Shown: positions 38,934-49,679 of the stretch, in pieces
How the letters are laid out: each line of letters opens with the position of its first letter
How positions within the stretch are numbered: position 1 is the first letter of the stretch
DNA from: Pseudomonas guineae
GTDB taxonomy: Bacteria; Pseudomonadota; Gammaproteobacteria; Pseudomonadales; Pseudomonadaceae
Length of the DNA stretch: 64,000 bases
NCBI RefSeq assembly: GCF_900113745.1
Contig: NZ_FOQL01000004.1
Location: forward strand, 124,001 to 188,000
Direction: 5' to 3'
Position numbers and translations under genes: made by a program
The notes under the pieces: generated by a model
Database searches by the model: none
What the model was told of the DNA's origin: nothing
The model's input: only the letters and a program-made list of their open reading frames with translations

Positions 38934-40385
38934 TCAGAAGCCAGTCGGCGCTTGGGTGTGCCAGTCAGTGACCTGTTGGTACTGGTGGGCGACGTTGAGC
39001 AAGCGGCCTTCCTGGAAGTAAGGGGCGAGCAGTTGCACACCGACCGGCAAGCCGTCGACGAAGCCCGCAGGCATCGATAAGCCGGGGATGCCGGCCAGGT
39101 TGGCGGTGATGGTGTAGATGTCTTCCAAGTAGGCGGCGACCGGATCGTTGTTCTTCTCGCCGAGCTTCCAGGCCAGGTTTGGCGTGGTCGGGCCGAGGAT
39201 CACGTCGACGTCGTTGAAGGCGGCGACAAAATCATTTTTGATCAGGCGGCGGATCTTTTGCGCTTTCAGGTAGTACGCGTCGTAGTAACCGGCGGACAGC
39301 GCGTAGGTGCCGACCATGATGCGCCGCTTCACTTCTGCGCCGAAGCCTTCACCGCGCGAGCGCTTGTACAGGTCTTCCAGATTCACCGGGTTTTCGCAGC
39401 GATAGCCGAAGCGCACGCCGTCGAAACGCGAGAGGTTGCTGCTGGCTTCGGCCGGGGCGATCACGTAGTAGGCCGGGATGGCGTGTTGCATGTTCGGCAG
39501 GCTGATTTCTTTAACCGTGGCGCCGAGCTTCTTCAGCTCTTCGACCACGGCCATGACTGTCTCGCCAATGCGTGCGTCCAGGCCAGCACCGAAGTACTCC
39601 TTAGGCAGGCCGATACGCATGCCTGTCAGCGGCTGAGCAAGGGCTGCCAGGTAGTCATCGACCGGCTGATCAACGCTGGTGCTGTCCTTGGTGTCGAAAC
39701 CGGCCATTGCTTGCAGCATCAACGCGCAGTCTTCAGCGGTACGCGCCAACGGGCCGCCCTGGTCGAGGCTGGAGGCATAGGCAATCATGCCCCAGCGCGA
39801 AACGCGCCCGTAGGTCGGCTTGATCCCGGTGAGGTTGGTCAGTGCCGCAGGCTGGCGGATCGAACCGCCGGTGTCGGTGCCAGTGGCTGCAGGTAGCAGA
39901 CGCGCCGCGACTGCGGCAGCGGAGCCACCCGATGAGCCGCCCGGAACGCGGGTCAGGTCCCAGGGGTTCTTTACCGCGCCGTAGTGGCTGGATTCGTTGG
40001 CCGAGCCCATGGCGAATTCGTCCATGTTCAGCTTGCCCAGGGTCACCGTGCCAGCGCTGGCGAGTTTGTCGACCACGGTGGCGTTATACGGGGCTTTGAA
40101 GCCGGCGAGTATCTTCGAGGCACAGCTGGTCAGCACGTCTTGGGTGCAGAACAGATCTTTGTGGCCGATCGGAGCGCCGAGCAGTGCGCCGTTCTCGCCG
40201 GCTGCGCGGCGTGCATCAGCGGCCTTGGCCTGGTTCAGCGCCAGCTCTTCAGTCACGGTAATAAAACTGTTGAGCTGTGGGTCAAGTTGCTGGATGCGCG
40301 CCAGCAGGCTGCGGGTCAGCTCTTCGGATGAAAATTGCTTGTCGGCGAGTCCGCGGGCGATCTCGGCCAGAGTCAGTTGATGCAT
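38934..40385 (-). CDS. gatA: Aspartyl/glutamyl-tRNA amidotransferase subunit A
   Basis: GatA is an amidase-signature enzyme that frees ammonia from glutamine for GatB. The 483-residue product has the Ser-cisSer-Lys set: Lys in [12 protein letters not shown], the serine-glycine run [17 protein letters not shown], and [18 protein letters not shown] with the nucleophilic Ser. It lies 15 bases after gatC. With GatB and GatC it forms the heterotrimer. Confidence 0.98.
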   Translation of the reverse strand: MHQLTLAEIARGLADKQFSSEELTRSLLARIQQLDPQLNSFITVTEELALNQAKAADARRAAGENGALLGAPIGHKDLFCTQDVLTSCASKILAGFKAPYNATVVDKLASAGTVTLGKLNMDEFAMGSANESSHYGAVKNPWDLTRVPGGSSGGSAAAVAARLLPAATGTDTGGSIRQPAALTNLTGIKPTYGRVSRWGMIAYASSLDQGGPLARTAEDCALMLQAMAGFDTKDSTSVDQPVDDYLAALAQPLTGMRIGLPKEYFGAGLDARIGETVMAVVEELKKLGATVKEISLPNMQHAIPAYYVIAPAEASSNLSRFDGVRFGYRCENPVNLEDLYKRSRGEGFGAEVKRRIMVGTYALSAGYYDAYYLKAQKIRRLIKNDFVAAFNDVDVILGPTTPNLAWKLGEKNNDPVAAYLEDIYTITANLAGIPGLSMPAGFVDGLPVGVQLLAPYFQEGRLLNVAHQYQQVTDWHTQAPTGF

Positions 40386-40400
40386 GGCTAGGCGTTTCCC

Positions 40401-40688
40401 TTACTCGATGACTTGCGGAACCAGGTACAGGCCGTTTTCTACGGCCGGGGCGATGGCTTGATAGGCCTCGCGCTGGTTGTGTTCGGTGACCTGGTCGGCG
40501 CGCAGACGCTGAGTGGCTTCCAGTGGGTGTGCCAACGGTTCGATGCCGTCGGTATTGACCGCCTGCATCTGATCAATCAGGCCGAGAATGTTGTTTAGGG
40601 TCTCGGTGGTACCCGGAATATCGGCTTCATTCAGGCCCAGTCGAGCCAGATGAGCGATTTTCTCCACGTCGGAGCGATCAAGCGCCAT
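40401..40688 (-). CDS. gatC: Aspartyl/glutamyl-tRNA amidotransferase subunit C
   Basis: GatC is a 95-residue belt that wraps round GatA and GatB and steadies them. The family sequence is clear: [14 protein letters not shown] at the start and [19 protein letters not shown] near the middle. The ATG at 40688 follows AGGGAGAAAT; the frame is open upstream to 40751 but without similarity. It is the first gene of the operon, diverging from mreB. Confidence 0.97.
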   Translation of the reverse strand: MALDRSDVEKIAHLARLGLNEADIPGTTETLNNILGLIDQMQAVNTDGIEPLAHPLEATQRLRADQVTEHNQREAYQAIAPAVENGLYLVPQVIE

Positions 40689-40711
40689 CAGATTTCTCCC
40701 TATAAAGGCAG

Positions 40712-40740
40712 TGCATACCGGCCGCCTTTGCAAATGTGAA
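40712..40740 (-). promoter_or_regulatory. Candidate sigma-70 promoter of gatCAB
   Basis: On the minus strand TTCACA and TATGCA are separated by 17 bases, the TATGCA ending 24 bases before the gatC start. Confidence 0.45.
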
Positions 40741-40851
40741 CGAGTTGCCATGCACAGGGTGCGCAGGGAACAGAGTGTGACAGGTGGTGGTCAAAGGCCG
40801 CGATGATGGGCCGTAATGCCCGGAAAAGCGGCAATCTAACATATTGGTGCC

Positions 40852-40880
40852 TTGCTCAAAATCCCTGCCGTTGTTAGAGT
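40852..40880 (+). promoter_or_regulatory. Candidate sigma-70 promoter of mreB
   Basis: TTGCTC and TAGAGT are separated by 17 bases, about 45 bases before the mreB ATG. Confidence 0.5.
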
Positions 40881-40912
40881 TTGCCGCACTTTTTTACCCA
40901 CGCGTTGCCTAG

Positions 40913-41965
<1,053 letters not shown>

Positions 41966-42033
41966 GGTGGCCGGCTAAACGCCCAGTGCAGCCAACAGAT
42001 GTGCTGCACGCGTCGACCTTTGCTATTGAACCT

Positions 42034-42069
42034 AAGCTGCAACCGGGTATCTTCCCGCTTGCAGCTTTT
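42034..42069 (+). terminator. Attenuator-type terminator between mreB and mreC
   Basis: AAGCTGCAA pairs with TTGCAGCTT, with an inner CGGG/CCCG stem around a 6-base loop and one mismatch; TTTTG follows. It lies 68 bases after the mreB stop and 31 bases before the mreC start. Partial termination would make MreB far more abundant than MreC and MreD. Confidence 0.8.
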
Positions 42070-42100
42070 GTTTGCTGCCTGATGCTGTGAGGAGCTGCCG

Positions 42101-43051
42101 ATTAAACCGCTATTTGCCAAAGGACCTTCGCTGGGTGTGCGCCTGTTGGTGTTTACCGTGTTGTCGGCTGCGCTGATGGTGGTCGATGCGCGCTTCACCT
42201 GGCTGCAGCCGCTGCGCGCGCAATTGGGTTTAATTGTTGAGCCGGTTTACTGGGCAGGCAGTTTGCCGGTAAGGGTGTGGGACGGTGCGACGCAGGAACT
42301 GAGCACGCGCAGTGAGTTGACTGTCGAAAACGAAAAACTCAAAGCCGAGCAGCTGATCATGCAGCGTCGCCTGCAAAAACTAGCGGCCTTGACCGAGCAA
42401 AACGTGCGCCTGCGCGAGCTGCTCAACTCAGCCGCGCTGGTCGATGATGAGGTGCTGGCCACCGAGCTGATCGGTATCGATCCCAACCCCTTTACCCACC
42501 GCATCCTGATCGATAAAGGCGAGAAGGATGGCGTGGTTTTGGGGCAGCCGGTGCTTGATGCCCGTGGCCTGATGGGTCAGGTGGTCGAAGTGATGCCCTA
42601 CACTTCTCGCGTTTTGTTGCTCACCGACACCACCCACAGCATCCCTGTGCAGGTTAATCGCAATGGCCTACGCGCCATCGCCAGCGGCACCGGTAACCCC
42701 GAGCGTCTGGAGCTGCGTCATGTGGCCGATACGGCGGATATCAAGGAGGGTGATCTGCTGGTCAGCTCGGGTATGGGCCAGCGTTTCCCCGCCGGTTACC
42801 CAGTGGCCATAGTCAGTGAAGTGATTCATGACTCCGGGCAGCCCTTCGCGATTGTACGCGCGGTGCCCACGGCGTCGTTGAACCGCAGCCGCTACATGCT
42901 GCTGGTATTTACCGATCCGCGTACGGCGGAGCAGCGCGCCACAGAGTCGGCGCAGGCGCAAGAAGCCCTGGATCGGGAGATTTTGCAGCAAGCCCAGCCT
43001 GCGAAAAACGCGCCTGCGGCACCCGCTTATCCTCCGGAGGCAGCGCAATAA
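42101..43051 (+). CDS. mreC: Rod-shape-determining protein MreC (probable ATT start)
   Basis: MreC links MreB to the periplasmic wall enzymes. The product, about 316 residues, has a short cytoplasmic tail, one membrane helix (LLVFTVLSAALMVVDA), a coiled coil (STRSELTVENEKLKAEQLIM), then the beta-rich periplasmic domain. Between the in-frame TGA at 42080 and a GTG at 42137 there is no ATG, GTG or TTG; ATT at 42101 stands 6 bases after GAGGAG and gives the tail IKPLFAKGPSLGVR that precedes the helix. A CTG at 42095 touches the ribosome site. The GTG at 42137 would drop the tail and has no ribosome site. The stop overlaps the mreD start. Confidence 0.9.
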   Translation: MKPLFAKGPSLGVRLLVFTVLSAALMVVDARFTWLQPLRAQLGLIVEPVYWAGSLPVRVWDGATQELSTRSELTVENEKLKAEQLIMQRRLQKLAALTEQNVRLRELLNSAALVDDEVLATELIGIDPNPFTHRILIDKGEKDGVVLGQPVLDARGLMGQVVEVMPYTSRVLLLTDTTHSIPVQVNRNGLRAIASGTGNPERLELRHVADTADIKEGDLLVSSGMGQRFPAGYPVAIVSEVIHDSGQPFAIVRAVPTASLNRSRYMLLVFTDPRTAEQRATESAQAQEALDREILQQAQPAKNAPAAPAYPPEAAQ

Positions 43052-43536
43052 TGGCCGTGCGTGCAAACAATACCTGGGTTATCTGGCTGACCTTCGCACT
43101 GGCATTGCTGCTCAGTGTGTCGAGCATGCCGAAATTTATGGAGCTGGGGCGACCCCTCTGGCTTGGGCTGTTTCTGACGTATTGGGTGCTGGCCTTGCCG
43201 CACCGCGTGGGCATGACCACGGCCTGGTGTATCGGCTTGTTAGCGGATGTACTGAATGGCAGCTTGCTCGGCCAGAACGCGTTGATCCTGACCCTGATTA
43301 CCTTTTTGGTGCTGACCCTGCATCAGCGCTTACGCATGTTCCCTATGTGGCAACAAAGCACGGTGTTGTTGGTGGTGTTCGGCCTAGCCCAGCTGGTGCA
43401 GCTGTGGCTGAATGCCCTGACGGGCAGTCGCCCGCCAACCCTGGCGTTTGTCTTGCCGGCGCTGGTCAGCGCGTTGCTCTGGCCGTGGGTTTGTATGCTC
43501 CTGCGTGGGCTGCATAGACGTTTGGGCGTCAACTAA
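43051..43536 (+). CDS. mreD: Rod-shape-determining protein MreD
   Basis: The 161-residue inner-membrane protein has about five helices, with MELGRPLWLGLFLTYWVLALPHRVGM and LLADVLNGSLLGQNALILTL as the family-typical region. It acts with MreC in controlling PBP2 and RodA. Its ATG overlaps the mreC stop (TAATG). It precedes maf, the usual order in this group. Confidence 0.95.
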   Translation: MAVRANNTWVIWLTFALALLLSVSSMPKFMELGRPLWLGLFLTYWVLALPHRVGMTTAWCIGLLADVLNGSLLGQNALILTLITFLVLTLHQRLRMFPMWQQSTVLLVVFGLAQLVQLWLNALTGSRPPTLAFVLPALVSALLWPWVCMLLRGLHRRLGVN

Positions 43537-43581
43537 GCAAGGCCGCCTGGCCTTGCCTTTATCCGACAGGGAGAAGTCTGC

Positions 43582-44208
43582 ATGGCCACCCTCTATCTCG
43601 CCTCCGGATCACCGCGTCGGCGTGAACTGCTGACGCAAATCGGCGTGCCATTCCTTACGCTAATCGCTCCGGTTGATGAAAATACATTGCCAGACGAGTC
43701 GCCAGTCGCCTATGTAGAGCGTCTGGCGCGGGCCAAGGGGCACGCAGGGCTGGCCGCCTTAGCCGATACAGATACGCAAGGTGCGGTTGTGTTGGGGGCC
43801 GATACGGCGGTGGTGCTCGATGGGCGGATACTCGGTAAGCCTGCTGGCCGTGATGAGGCCCTGGCCACTCTCCGCGCCTTGTCTGGGCGCAACCATGAGG
43901 TGCTGACCGCCGTGGCGCTGGTCAGTCCTGAGCGGGTGATATCGCGAGTGGTCACCAGCCAGGTCTCGTTCCGCGCGTTGAGTTTGGCCGAAATCGACGC
44001 TTACTGGGCCAGCGGCGAACCGCAGGACAAAGCTGGGTGTTACGGTATTCAAGGCCTGGCGGCGGTGTTCGTCAGTCAGTTGCAAGGCAGTTATTCGGCG
44101 GTAGTGGGTTTACCCTTGTGTGAAACTGCTGCGTTACTCGCAGAATTTGCTATTCCGTGCTGGCAGTCGCTGCCAGATCACAGTCAAGAGGTTGCGGGTC
44201 GCGGGTGA
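43582..44208 (+). CDS. maf: Maf-family nucleotide pyrophosphatase (YhdE type, dTTP/UTP)
   Basis: Maf proteins hydrolyse non-canonical or excess nucleoside triphosphates to monophosphates. The 208-residue product has the P-loop-like [18 protein letters not shown] at residues 3-20, [16 protein letters not shown] and the late [16 protein letters not shown]. Position after mreD and the sequence of the GKP loop suggest the YhdE (dTTP/UTP) branch rather than YceF; this is an inference. About 60 bases separate it from rng. Confidence 0.93.
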   Translation: MATLYLASGSPRRRELLTQIGVPFLTLIAPVDENTLPDESPVAYVERLARAKGHAGLAALADTDTQGAVVLGADTAVVLDGRILGKPAGRDEALATLRALSGRNHEVLTAVALVSPERVISRVVTSQVSFRALSLAEIDAYWASGEPQDKAGCYGIQGLAAVFVSQLQGSYSAVVGLPLCETAALLAEFAIPCWQSLPDHSQEVAGRG

Positions 44209-44269
44209 GTGAGCGTCTTTATCGGCTCTGATTCCGGGCTTTCAGCTTTATCTCAGAAGAGATGAGCGC

Positions 44270-45727
44270 ATGAGTGAAGAGATCCTGATCAACATCACGC
44301 CGATGGAATCGCGCGTGGCGGTGGTGGAAAACGGTGTGCTGCAGGAAGTGCATGTCGAGCGTACGCAAAAGCGTGGCATCGTCGGCAATATCTACAAGGG
44401 TAAGGTGGTGCGCGTACTGCCGGGGATGCAGGCGGCCTTTATCGACATCGGTTTGGAGCGTGCAGCCTTTATCCATGCGGCGGAAATCTCCAGCCGCGAA
44501 GGCTCAGCTGTCGAGACTATCAGTGCGTTGGTGCATGAAGGCCAAAGCCTGGTGGTGCAGGTCACTAAGGACCCGATTGGCAGCAAGGGTGCACGCCTGA
44601 CCACGCAGCTGTCGATTCCGTCGCGTTACCTGGTGTATATGCCACGTACCGCGCATGTGGGCATCTCGCTGAAAATCGAAGATGAGGGCGAGCGTGAGCG
44701 CCTCAAGCAGGTGGTGACTGATTGCGTCGCGGCAGAAGGTATCGAAGAAACCGGCGGCTTTATTCTGCGTACCGCTGCCGAGGGTGCCGGGGCCGATGAA
44801 ATTCTCGCGGATATTCGTTACCTGCGCCGCCTGTGGGGGCAAATCGCCACGCAGATGAAGGTTGGCCCGACGCCGCTGGTGATCTATGAAGACCTGAGCC
44901 TGGCGCTGCGCACCCTGCGTGACCTGGTCAACCCGAAGATCGAAAAGATCCGCGTCGACTCGCGCGAGACCTTCCAGAAAATCACCCAGTTCGTTGCTGA
45001 GTTGATGCCAGAAGTCGCTGACCGCCTGGAGCATTATCCCGGCGAGCGGCCGATCTTTGATCTGTACGGCGTCGAAGACGAAGTCCAGAAAGCCCTGGAG
45101 CGTAAGGTGCCGCTCAAGTCGGGCGGTTATCTAATCATCGATCCGGCTGAGGCGATGAGCACCATCGATGTGAATACCGGTGCGTTCGTCGGCCATCGCA
45201 CGCTGGAAGAAACCATCTTCAAGACCAACTTGGAAGCCGCGACGGCGATTGCTCGCCAATTGCGCCTGCGTAATCTTGGCGGGATCATCATCATCGACTT
45301 CATCGACATGGAAGATGAAGAGCATCAGCGCCAGGTGCTGCGCACCCTGGAGAAACAGCTGGAGCGTGACCACGCCAAGACAAATATCATCGGCATCACA
45401 GAGTTGGGCCTGGTGCAGATGACCCGCAAGCGCACCCGCGAAAGCCTTGAGCAGGTGCTGTGCGAACCGTGCAGCTGCTGCCAGGGTCGCGGCAAGCTGA
45501 AGACGGCGGAAACCACCTGCTACGAAATCTTCCGCGAAATTCTCCGTGAGGCGCGCGCCTATCAGCCCGAAGGTTATCGCGTGCTAGCTAATCAGAAAGT
45601 GGTCGACCGCCTGCTCGATGAAGAGTCTGGCAATGTCGCTGATCTCGAAGCCTTTATCGGTCGCACCATCAAGTTTCAGGTCGAGACCATGTATTCCCAG
45701 GAGCAATACGATGTGGTGTTGCTCTGA
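44270..45727 (+). CDS. rng: Ribonuclease G
   Basis: RNase G matures the 5' end of 16S rRNA and degrades some mRNAs. The 485-residue product has an N-terminal S1 domain (GNIYKGKVVRVLPGMQAAFIDIG), an RNase-H-like region, the DNase-I-like catalytic region (TIDVNTGAFVGHRTLEETIF and IIIIDFIDMEDEEHQ, with the metal-binding aspartates), and the zinc-link CEPCSCCQG. It lacks the long C-terminal scaffold of RNase E. Also known as cafA. It is encoded after mreBCD-maf, as in many gammaproteobacteria. Confidence 0.97.
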   Translation: MSEEILINITPMESRVAVVENGVLQEVHVERTQKRGIVGNIYKGKVVRVLPGMQAAFIDIGLERAAFIHAAEISSREGSAVETISALVHEGQSLVVQVTKDPIGSKGARLTTQLSIPSRYLVYMPRTAHVGISLKIEDEGERERLKQVVTDCVAAEGIEETGGFILRTAAEGAGADEILADIRYLRRLWGQIATQMKVGPTPLVIYEDLSLALRTLRDLVNPKIEKIRVDSRETFQKITQFVAELMPEVADRLEHYPGERPIFDLYGVEDEVQKALERKVPLKSGGYLIIDPAEAMSTIDVNTGAFVGHRTLEETIFKTNLEAATAIARQLRLRNLGGIIIIDFIDMEDEEHQRQVLRTLEKQLERDHAKTNIIGITELGLVQMTRKRTRESLEQVLCEPCSCCQGRGKLKTAETTCYEIFREILREARAYQPEGYRVLANQKVVDRLLDEESGNVADLEAFIGRTIKFQVETMYSQEQYDVVLL

Positions 45728-45758
45728 GATGCGTGTTTACCGCCCGAGCATGAGCTGA

Positions 45759-48700
45759 ATGGAAGCGTTGGCGCGCGGACTTTCCCTGTTGCTGCGCACG
45801 GCACTGGGGCTGTGCGCCTTGTCGTTAGTGCTCGCCGCCCTGTATGTCAGCCTCGGTCGCGAGCTGGTACCACTGGTCGCCGAATACCGCTTGGAGGCCG
45901 AAGACAAAGCTCGCCAAGTGCTGACTTTGCCAGTACAGATCGGCGCGCTTGAAGGTCTTTGGCAAGGGTTCTCACCGCTGCTGACAGCCCATGATGTGGT
46001 GATTGGCGAGGGGGCGGGGACGTTACAGCTGGATCAAGTGCGTGTGGTGCCCGACGTGCTAGCCAGTTTGTTGGCGCGCCAGGTACGGATTGCCCGACTT
46101 GAGCTGGATGGCGTGCAACTGGTGGTGGCGCAGAGCAAAGATGGTCGTTGGTCGCTCAAGGGCTTGCCGCAACGCAGCGAGCCCGCGCAGCTGAGTCTGA
46201 CTCAGCTGCTGGCGCAGTCGCAGGCGGTTAAGCGCCTGACGCTGATTAACAGCCAAGTGACCGTGCAAGCCTACGATCAGCCGGTGCGGACGCTGACCTA
46301 CGTAAACCTCACCCTGCGCAACGGTAGCACGCGCCAGCGTTTGGACGGTCGGCTGCTGTTACCGGATGGTCAGCCGCTGGCCCTGCAGTTGCGCACACGT
46401 CTTCGTGCCGAACGCTGGCAGGATGCAGAGGCCGACCTTTACCTGAGCCTGCCGCAGAGCGATTGGGCGGCCTGGGTGCCCGCGAGTCTGCTGGCGCAAT
46501 GGCGACTTGAACAGTTGCAAATGGGCGGTGAAATCTGGCTGAGTTGGGCCAAGGGCGGTGTGCAACGCGCCGTTAGCCGCTTGCATGTGCCCCAGCTTAA
46601 GGCGGGCTATGCTCAGCGCGAGTCGGTTGCGCTGAATAACCTGGCGCTGAATGCCTATTTCACCCGCACCGATTTAGGTTTCAAGCTGTTATTGGATGAC
46701 CTGGCTTTCAGTCAGGGCGAGCAGCGCTGGGGCGAAGTGCGCCTGGCGCTGACCCAGCAGGCGGAAAGCAGTGAGGTGCACGAGCAATGGTTGCTCAGTG
46801 CTGAGCAGCTTGATGTGGCGCCGTTACAACCGCTGGTGGCGGCACTTGCACCCTTGCCGGATAACGCGCTGGCGTTACTGGAGCAGCTTAAGCCGCAGGG
46901 TGAATTACACAATATCCAGCTTGACTATCGGCCAGGGTTGACCGACAGCAAGCGTTTGCAGTTCTCGGCCAATCTCGAGCGCATTGGCTTTGCTGCATGG
47001 CACGGCTCACCGGCTGCGGAGAATGTCAGCGGCAGCATCAGTGGTGATTTGGGTCAGGGCGAGCTGCGGCTCGATAGCGAAGATTTTTCCCTGCATTTTG
47101 ATACGTTGTTTGCCAGCCCCTGGCGCTACAAAACCGCCAATGCGCTACTGACTTGGCAGATTGATGAGCAGGCCTTCACCCTGCGCAGCCCGTACTTACA
47201 GGTGGTGGGCGAAGAAGGCCCTGCGGCCGGGGATTTTCTCATCCGCCTGCGTTTCGACCCGAGCGAAGAAGACTATATGGACTTGCGCGTCGGCCTGCGT
47301 AACGGCGATGCGCGCTTTACCGAAAAGTATCTGCCGAGTCGCTCGCCGGGCTTTAGCCACGAGCTGGATGCCTGGCTGAAAAGCGCCATCCGCGGCGGCG
47401 CGGTCGATGAAGGCTATTTCCAGTACCAGGGCTCGCTGAACAAGGGCGCACAGAGTGCCGCGCGCAGCATCAGCCTGTTCTTTGCTGTGCATGACGCGGA
47501 TCTGGCCTTTCAGCCAGGCTGGCCGGCGCTGCGTGAGGCCCGCGGAACGGTGTCAATTGAACACACCGGCGTGCGTGTGGCGCTTGCTGAGGGGCGCTTG
47601 CTTGATAGTCAGGTGCGCAATGCTGAGGCCTTTATCGCCCCTTCATTACCGGGTCAACCACCGCGCTTACTGTTAACCAGTGAGTTGAGCAGCACGGTTG
47701 AGGACGCCCTGCACATCTTGCAGCAGACGCCGATCGGTACTGCAGAAACCTTTGCTGGCTGGAGTGGTGAGGGGGCGTTGACCGGCAAGCTCAAGCTTGA
47801 CCTACCCTTGCGCAAGGGGCTGGCCCCTGCCGTGGTGGTGGATTTCGCCACCGCAGGTGCGCAGCTCAGCCTGCCTAATCCGCCACTGCAATTCAGCCAG
47901 TTGCAGGGCGCATTTCGCTACAACACCGCCAGTGGTCTAAGTGCTCCGGATATTCGTGCTCAGGTGCTCGGCCATGCCGTGCGCGGTAAGGCCGTGGCCG
48001 AGGGCTCTCCGGGTAAAGCACGCAGCCGCATTGAGGCCCGCGGGCAGATTGCGGTAAATGAGCTGAGCACCTGGCTCGGGGTTACTCAGCCTCTGCCCGT
48101 TGGCGGCAATCTGCCCTACCGCTTGCGTCTGACCCTGGACGGCGCCGACAGCCAGCTGAGCGTGAACTCCTCCCTCAAGGGAGCGACGATTTCGCTGCCG
48201 GCACCTTTCGGCAAGGTGGCCAGTGACGCGCGCAGCACCGAGTGGCGTATGAGCCTGGGCGGGCGCGAGCGGCGTTACTGGCTGGATTACGCCGATTTAC
48301 TGAGCCTATCTTTCGCGGCGAGCCCCGGCCAGTTTAATCAAGGGCGGGGTGAGATTCGCTTAGCCGACGGCCCTGCCCGGTTGCCAACCAGCCAGGGGCT
48401 GCGTGTGCGTGGGCGCGTGGCAGAGCTGGATTGGCCGGCCTGGCAACAAGTATTGCAGCCCTATGCCAATGTGCCGGTCAATGAGGCGCAGCGGTTGTTT
48501 AAAGATGCTCAGTTGCGTATTGCCCGCTTCACCGGCTTCGGCGTCAGCCTGGAGGCGCTGGAGGTCGGGGTTAAGCGCGACGCGGCGACTTGGTCCGTCA
48601 GTCTCGACAGCCCGCAGGTGAAAGGCAAGGTGGGCCTGCCGGATACTGCCGGGTCGCCGATTGCGCTGACGCTCGACTACTTACGTTTTCCCGCAGCGGT

Positions 48701-49592
48701 GCCCAAGGCTAAAGACGCCCCTGTGGTGGACGCGCCTGACCCGCTGGCGGCGGTTGACCCAAGTCGTTTCCCGGCTCTGGACGTGCGTATCGACGAAGTC
48801 TTTCAGGGTATCGAGCCACTGGGCAGTTGGTCGCTCAAGGCACGTCCGGTAGAGACGGGCGTGCACTTCAGCGAGTTGGATCTCAACCTTAAAGGCTTAA
48901 AAGTGGCTGGTCGAGCGACCTGGCTGCAAACTGCCAGTGGCATGCGCACGGCCTATACAGGTCGGCTGGGTGGCGCGGATCTGGCCGACGTGCTGATTGC
49001 TTGGGGCTATGCCCCCACCGCCAGCAGCCGAGACTTTCATGTGGATGTGGATGCTGCTTGGCCAGGATCGCCGGCCTGGTTCAGTATGAAGCGCCTTAGC
49101 GGTACGCTGGATGCTTCCCTGCGCAAAGGGCAGTTCTCCGAGGTTGAAGGGCCGGCTTCGGCGCTGCGAGTATTTGGTTTGCTGAATTTTAATTCGATTG
49201 GCCGCCGCTTGCGGTTGGACTTCTCCGACCTGCTGGGTAAGGGCCTGAGCTATGACCGGGTCAAAGGCGTCCTGGAGGCTAAGAGCGGAGTGTTTGTCAC
49301 CCGTGATCCGATCGCACTGGAAGGGCCATCGAGCAACTTGGAGTTGAAGGGCACGCTGGACATGGCCAATGACCGCATTGATGCCAAATTGTTGGTGACC
49401 TTACCGGTGACCAACAACCTGCCGTTGGCGGCATTAATAGTCGGTGCGCCGGCCATCGGGGGGGCGCTATTTGTCGCCGATAAGCTGCTGGGTGATCGCG
49501 TTGCGCGCTTTGCCAGTGTGCAATACGACGTCACGGGGCCTTGGCAGAGCCCGGATATCAGCTTCGATAAGCCCTTTGAAAAGCCTCAGTAA
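45759..49592 (+). CDS. yhdP: YhdP-family AsmA-like envelope protein
   Basis: The 1277-residue protein has an N-terminal membrane helix (LLLRTALGLCALSLVLAALY) and a very long periplasmic part that ends with an AsmA-like region (RLSGTLDASLRKGQFSEVEG and the LSYDRVKGVLEAKSGV segment). YhdP with TamB and YdbH forms bridge-like beta grooves that carry phospholipids from the inner to the outer membrane. Length and end motifs fit the family (TIGR02099). It starts 31 bases after rng. A link with the Mla genes at the window's right end is through the same phospholipid pathway, not through an operon. Confidence 0.94.
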   Translation: MEALARGLSLLLRTALGLCALSLVLAALYVSLGRELVPLVAEYRLEAEDKARQVLTLPVQIGALEGLWQGFSPLLTAHDVVIGEGAGTLQLDQVRVVPDVLASLLARQVRIARLELDGVQLVVAQSKDGRWSLKGLPQRSEPAQLSLTQLLAQSQAVKRLTLINSQVTVQAYDQPVRTLTYVNLTLRNGSTRQRLDGRLLLPDGQPLALQLRTRLRAERWQDAEADLYLSLPQSDWAAWVPASLLAQWRLEQLQMGGEIWLSWAKGGVQRAVSRLHVPQLKAGYAQRESVALNNLALNAYFTRTDLGFKLLLDDLAFSQGEQRWGEVRLALTQQAESSEVHEQWLLSAEQLDVAPLQPLVAALAPLPDNALALLEQLKPQGELHNIQLDYRPGLTDSKRLQFSANLERIGFAAWHGSPAAENVSGSISGDLGQGELRLDSEDFSLHFDTLFASPWRYKTANALLTWQIDEQAFTLRSPYLQVVGEEGPAAGDFLIRLRFDPSEEDYMDLRVGLRNGDARFTEKYLPSRSPGFSHELDAWLKSAIRGGAVDEGYFQYQGSLNKGAQSAARSISLFFAVHDADLAFQPGWPALREARGTVSIEHTGVRVALAEGRLLDSQVRNAEAFIAPSLPGQPPRLLLTSELSSTVEDALHILQQTPIGTAETFAGWSGEGALTGKLKLDLPLRKGLAPAVVVDFATAGAQLSLPNPPLQFSQLQGAFRYNTASGLSAPDIRAQVLGHAVRGKAVAEGSPGKARSRIEARGQIAVNELSTWLGVTQPLPVGGNLPYRLRLTLDGADSQLSVNSSLKGATISLPAPFGKVASDARSTEWRMSLGGRERRYWLDYADLLSLSFAASPGQFNQGRGEIRLADGPARLPTSQGLRVRGRVAELDWPAWQQVLQPYANVPVNEAQRLFKDAQLRIARFTGFGVSLEALEVGVKRDAATWSVSLDSPQVKGKVGLPDTAGSPIALTLDYLRFPAAVPKAKDAPVVDAPDPLAAVDPSRFPALDVRIDEVFQGIEPLGSWSLKARPVETGVHFSELDLNLKGLKVAGRATWLQTASGMRTAYTGRLGGADLADVLIAWGYAPTASSRDFHVDVDAAWPGSPAWFSMKRLSGTLDASLRKGQFSEVEGPASALRVFGLLNFNSIGRRLRLDFSDLLGKGLSYDRVKGVLEAKSGVFVTRDPIALEGPSSNLELKGTLDMANDRIDAKLLVTLPVTNNLPLAALIVGAPAIGGALFVADKLLGDRVARFASVQYDVTGPWQSPDISFDKPFEKPQ

Positions 49593-49679
49593 ATCCTGTT
49601 CGGCGGATAGACAGCCGTGCAGTCTGCCGGCATGGCTTGTAAGCTGAAGGCTGATTTTAGGGATTGAGATAAAACCGCC

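Noticed and set aside
42095..42097. CTG as the mreC start
   Set aside because: It touches the GAGGAG ribosome site; the ATT six bases on is better spaced, though this is not proved.
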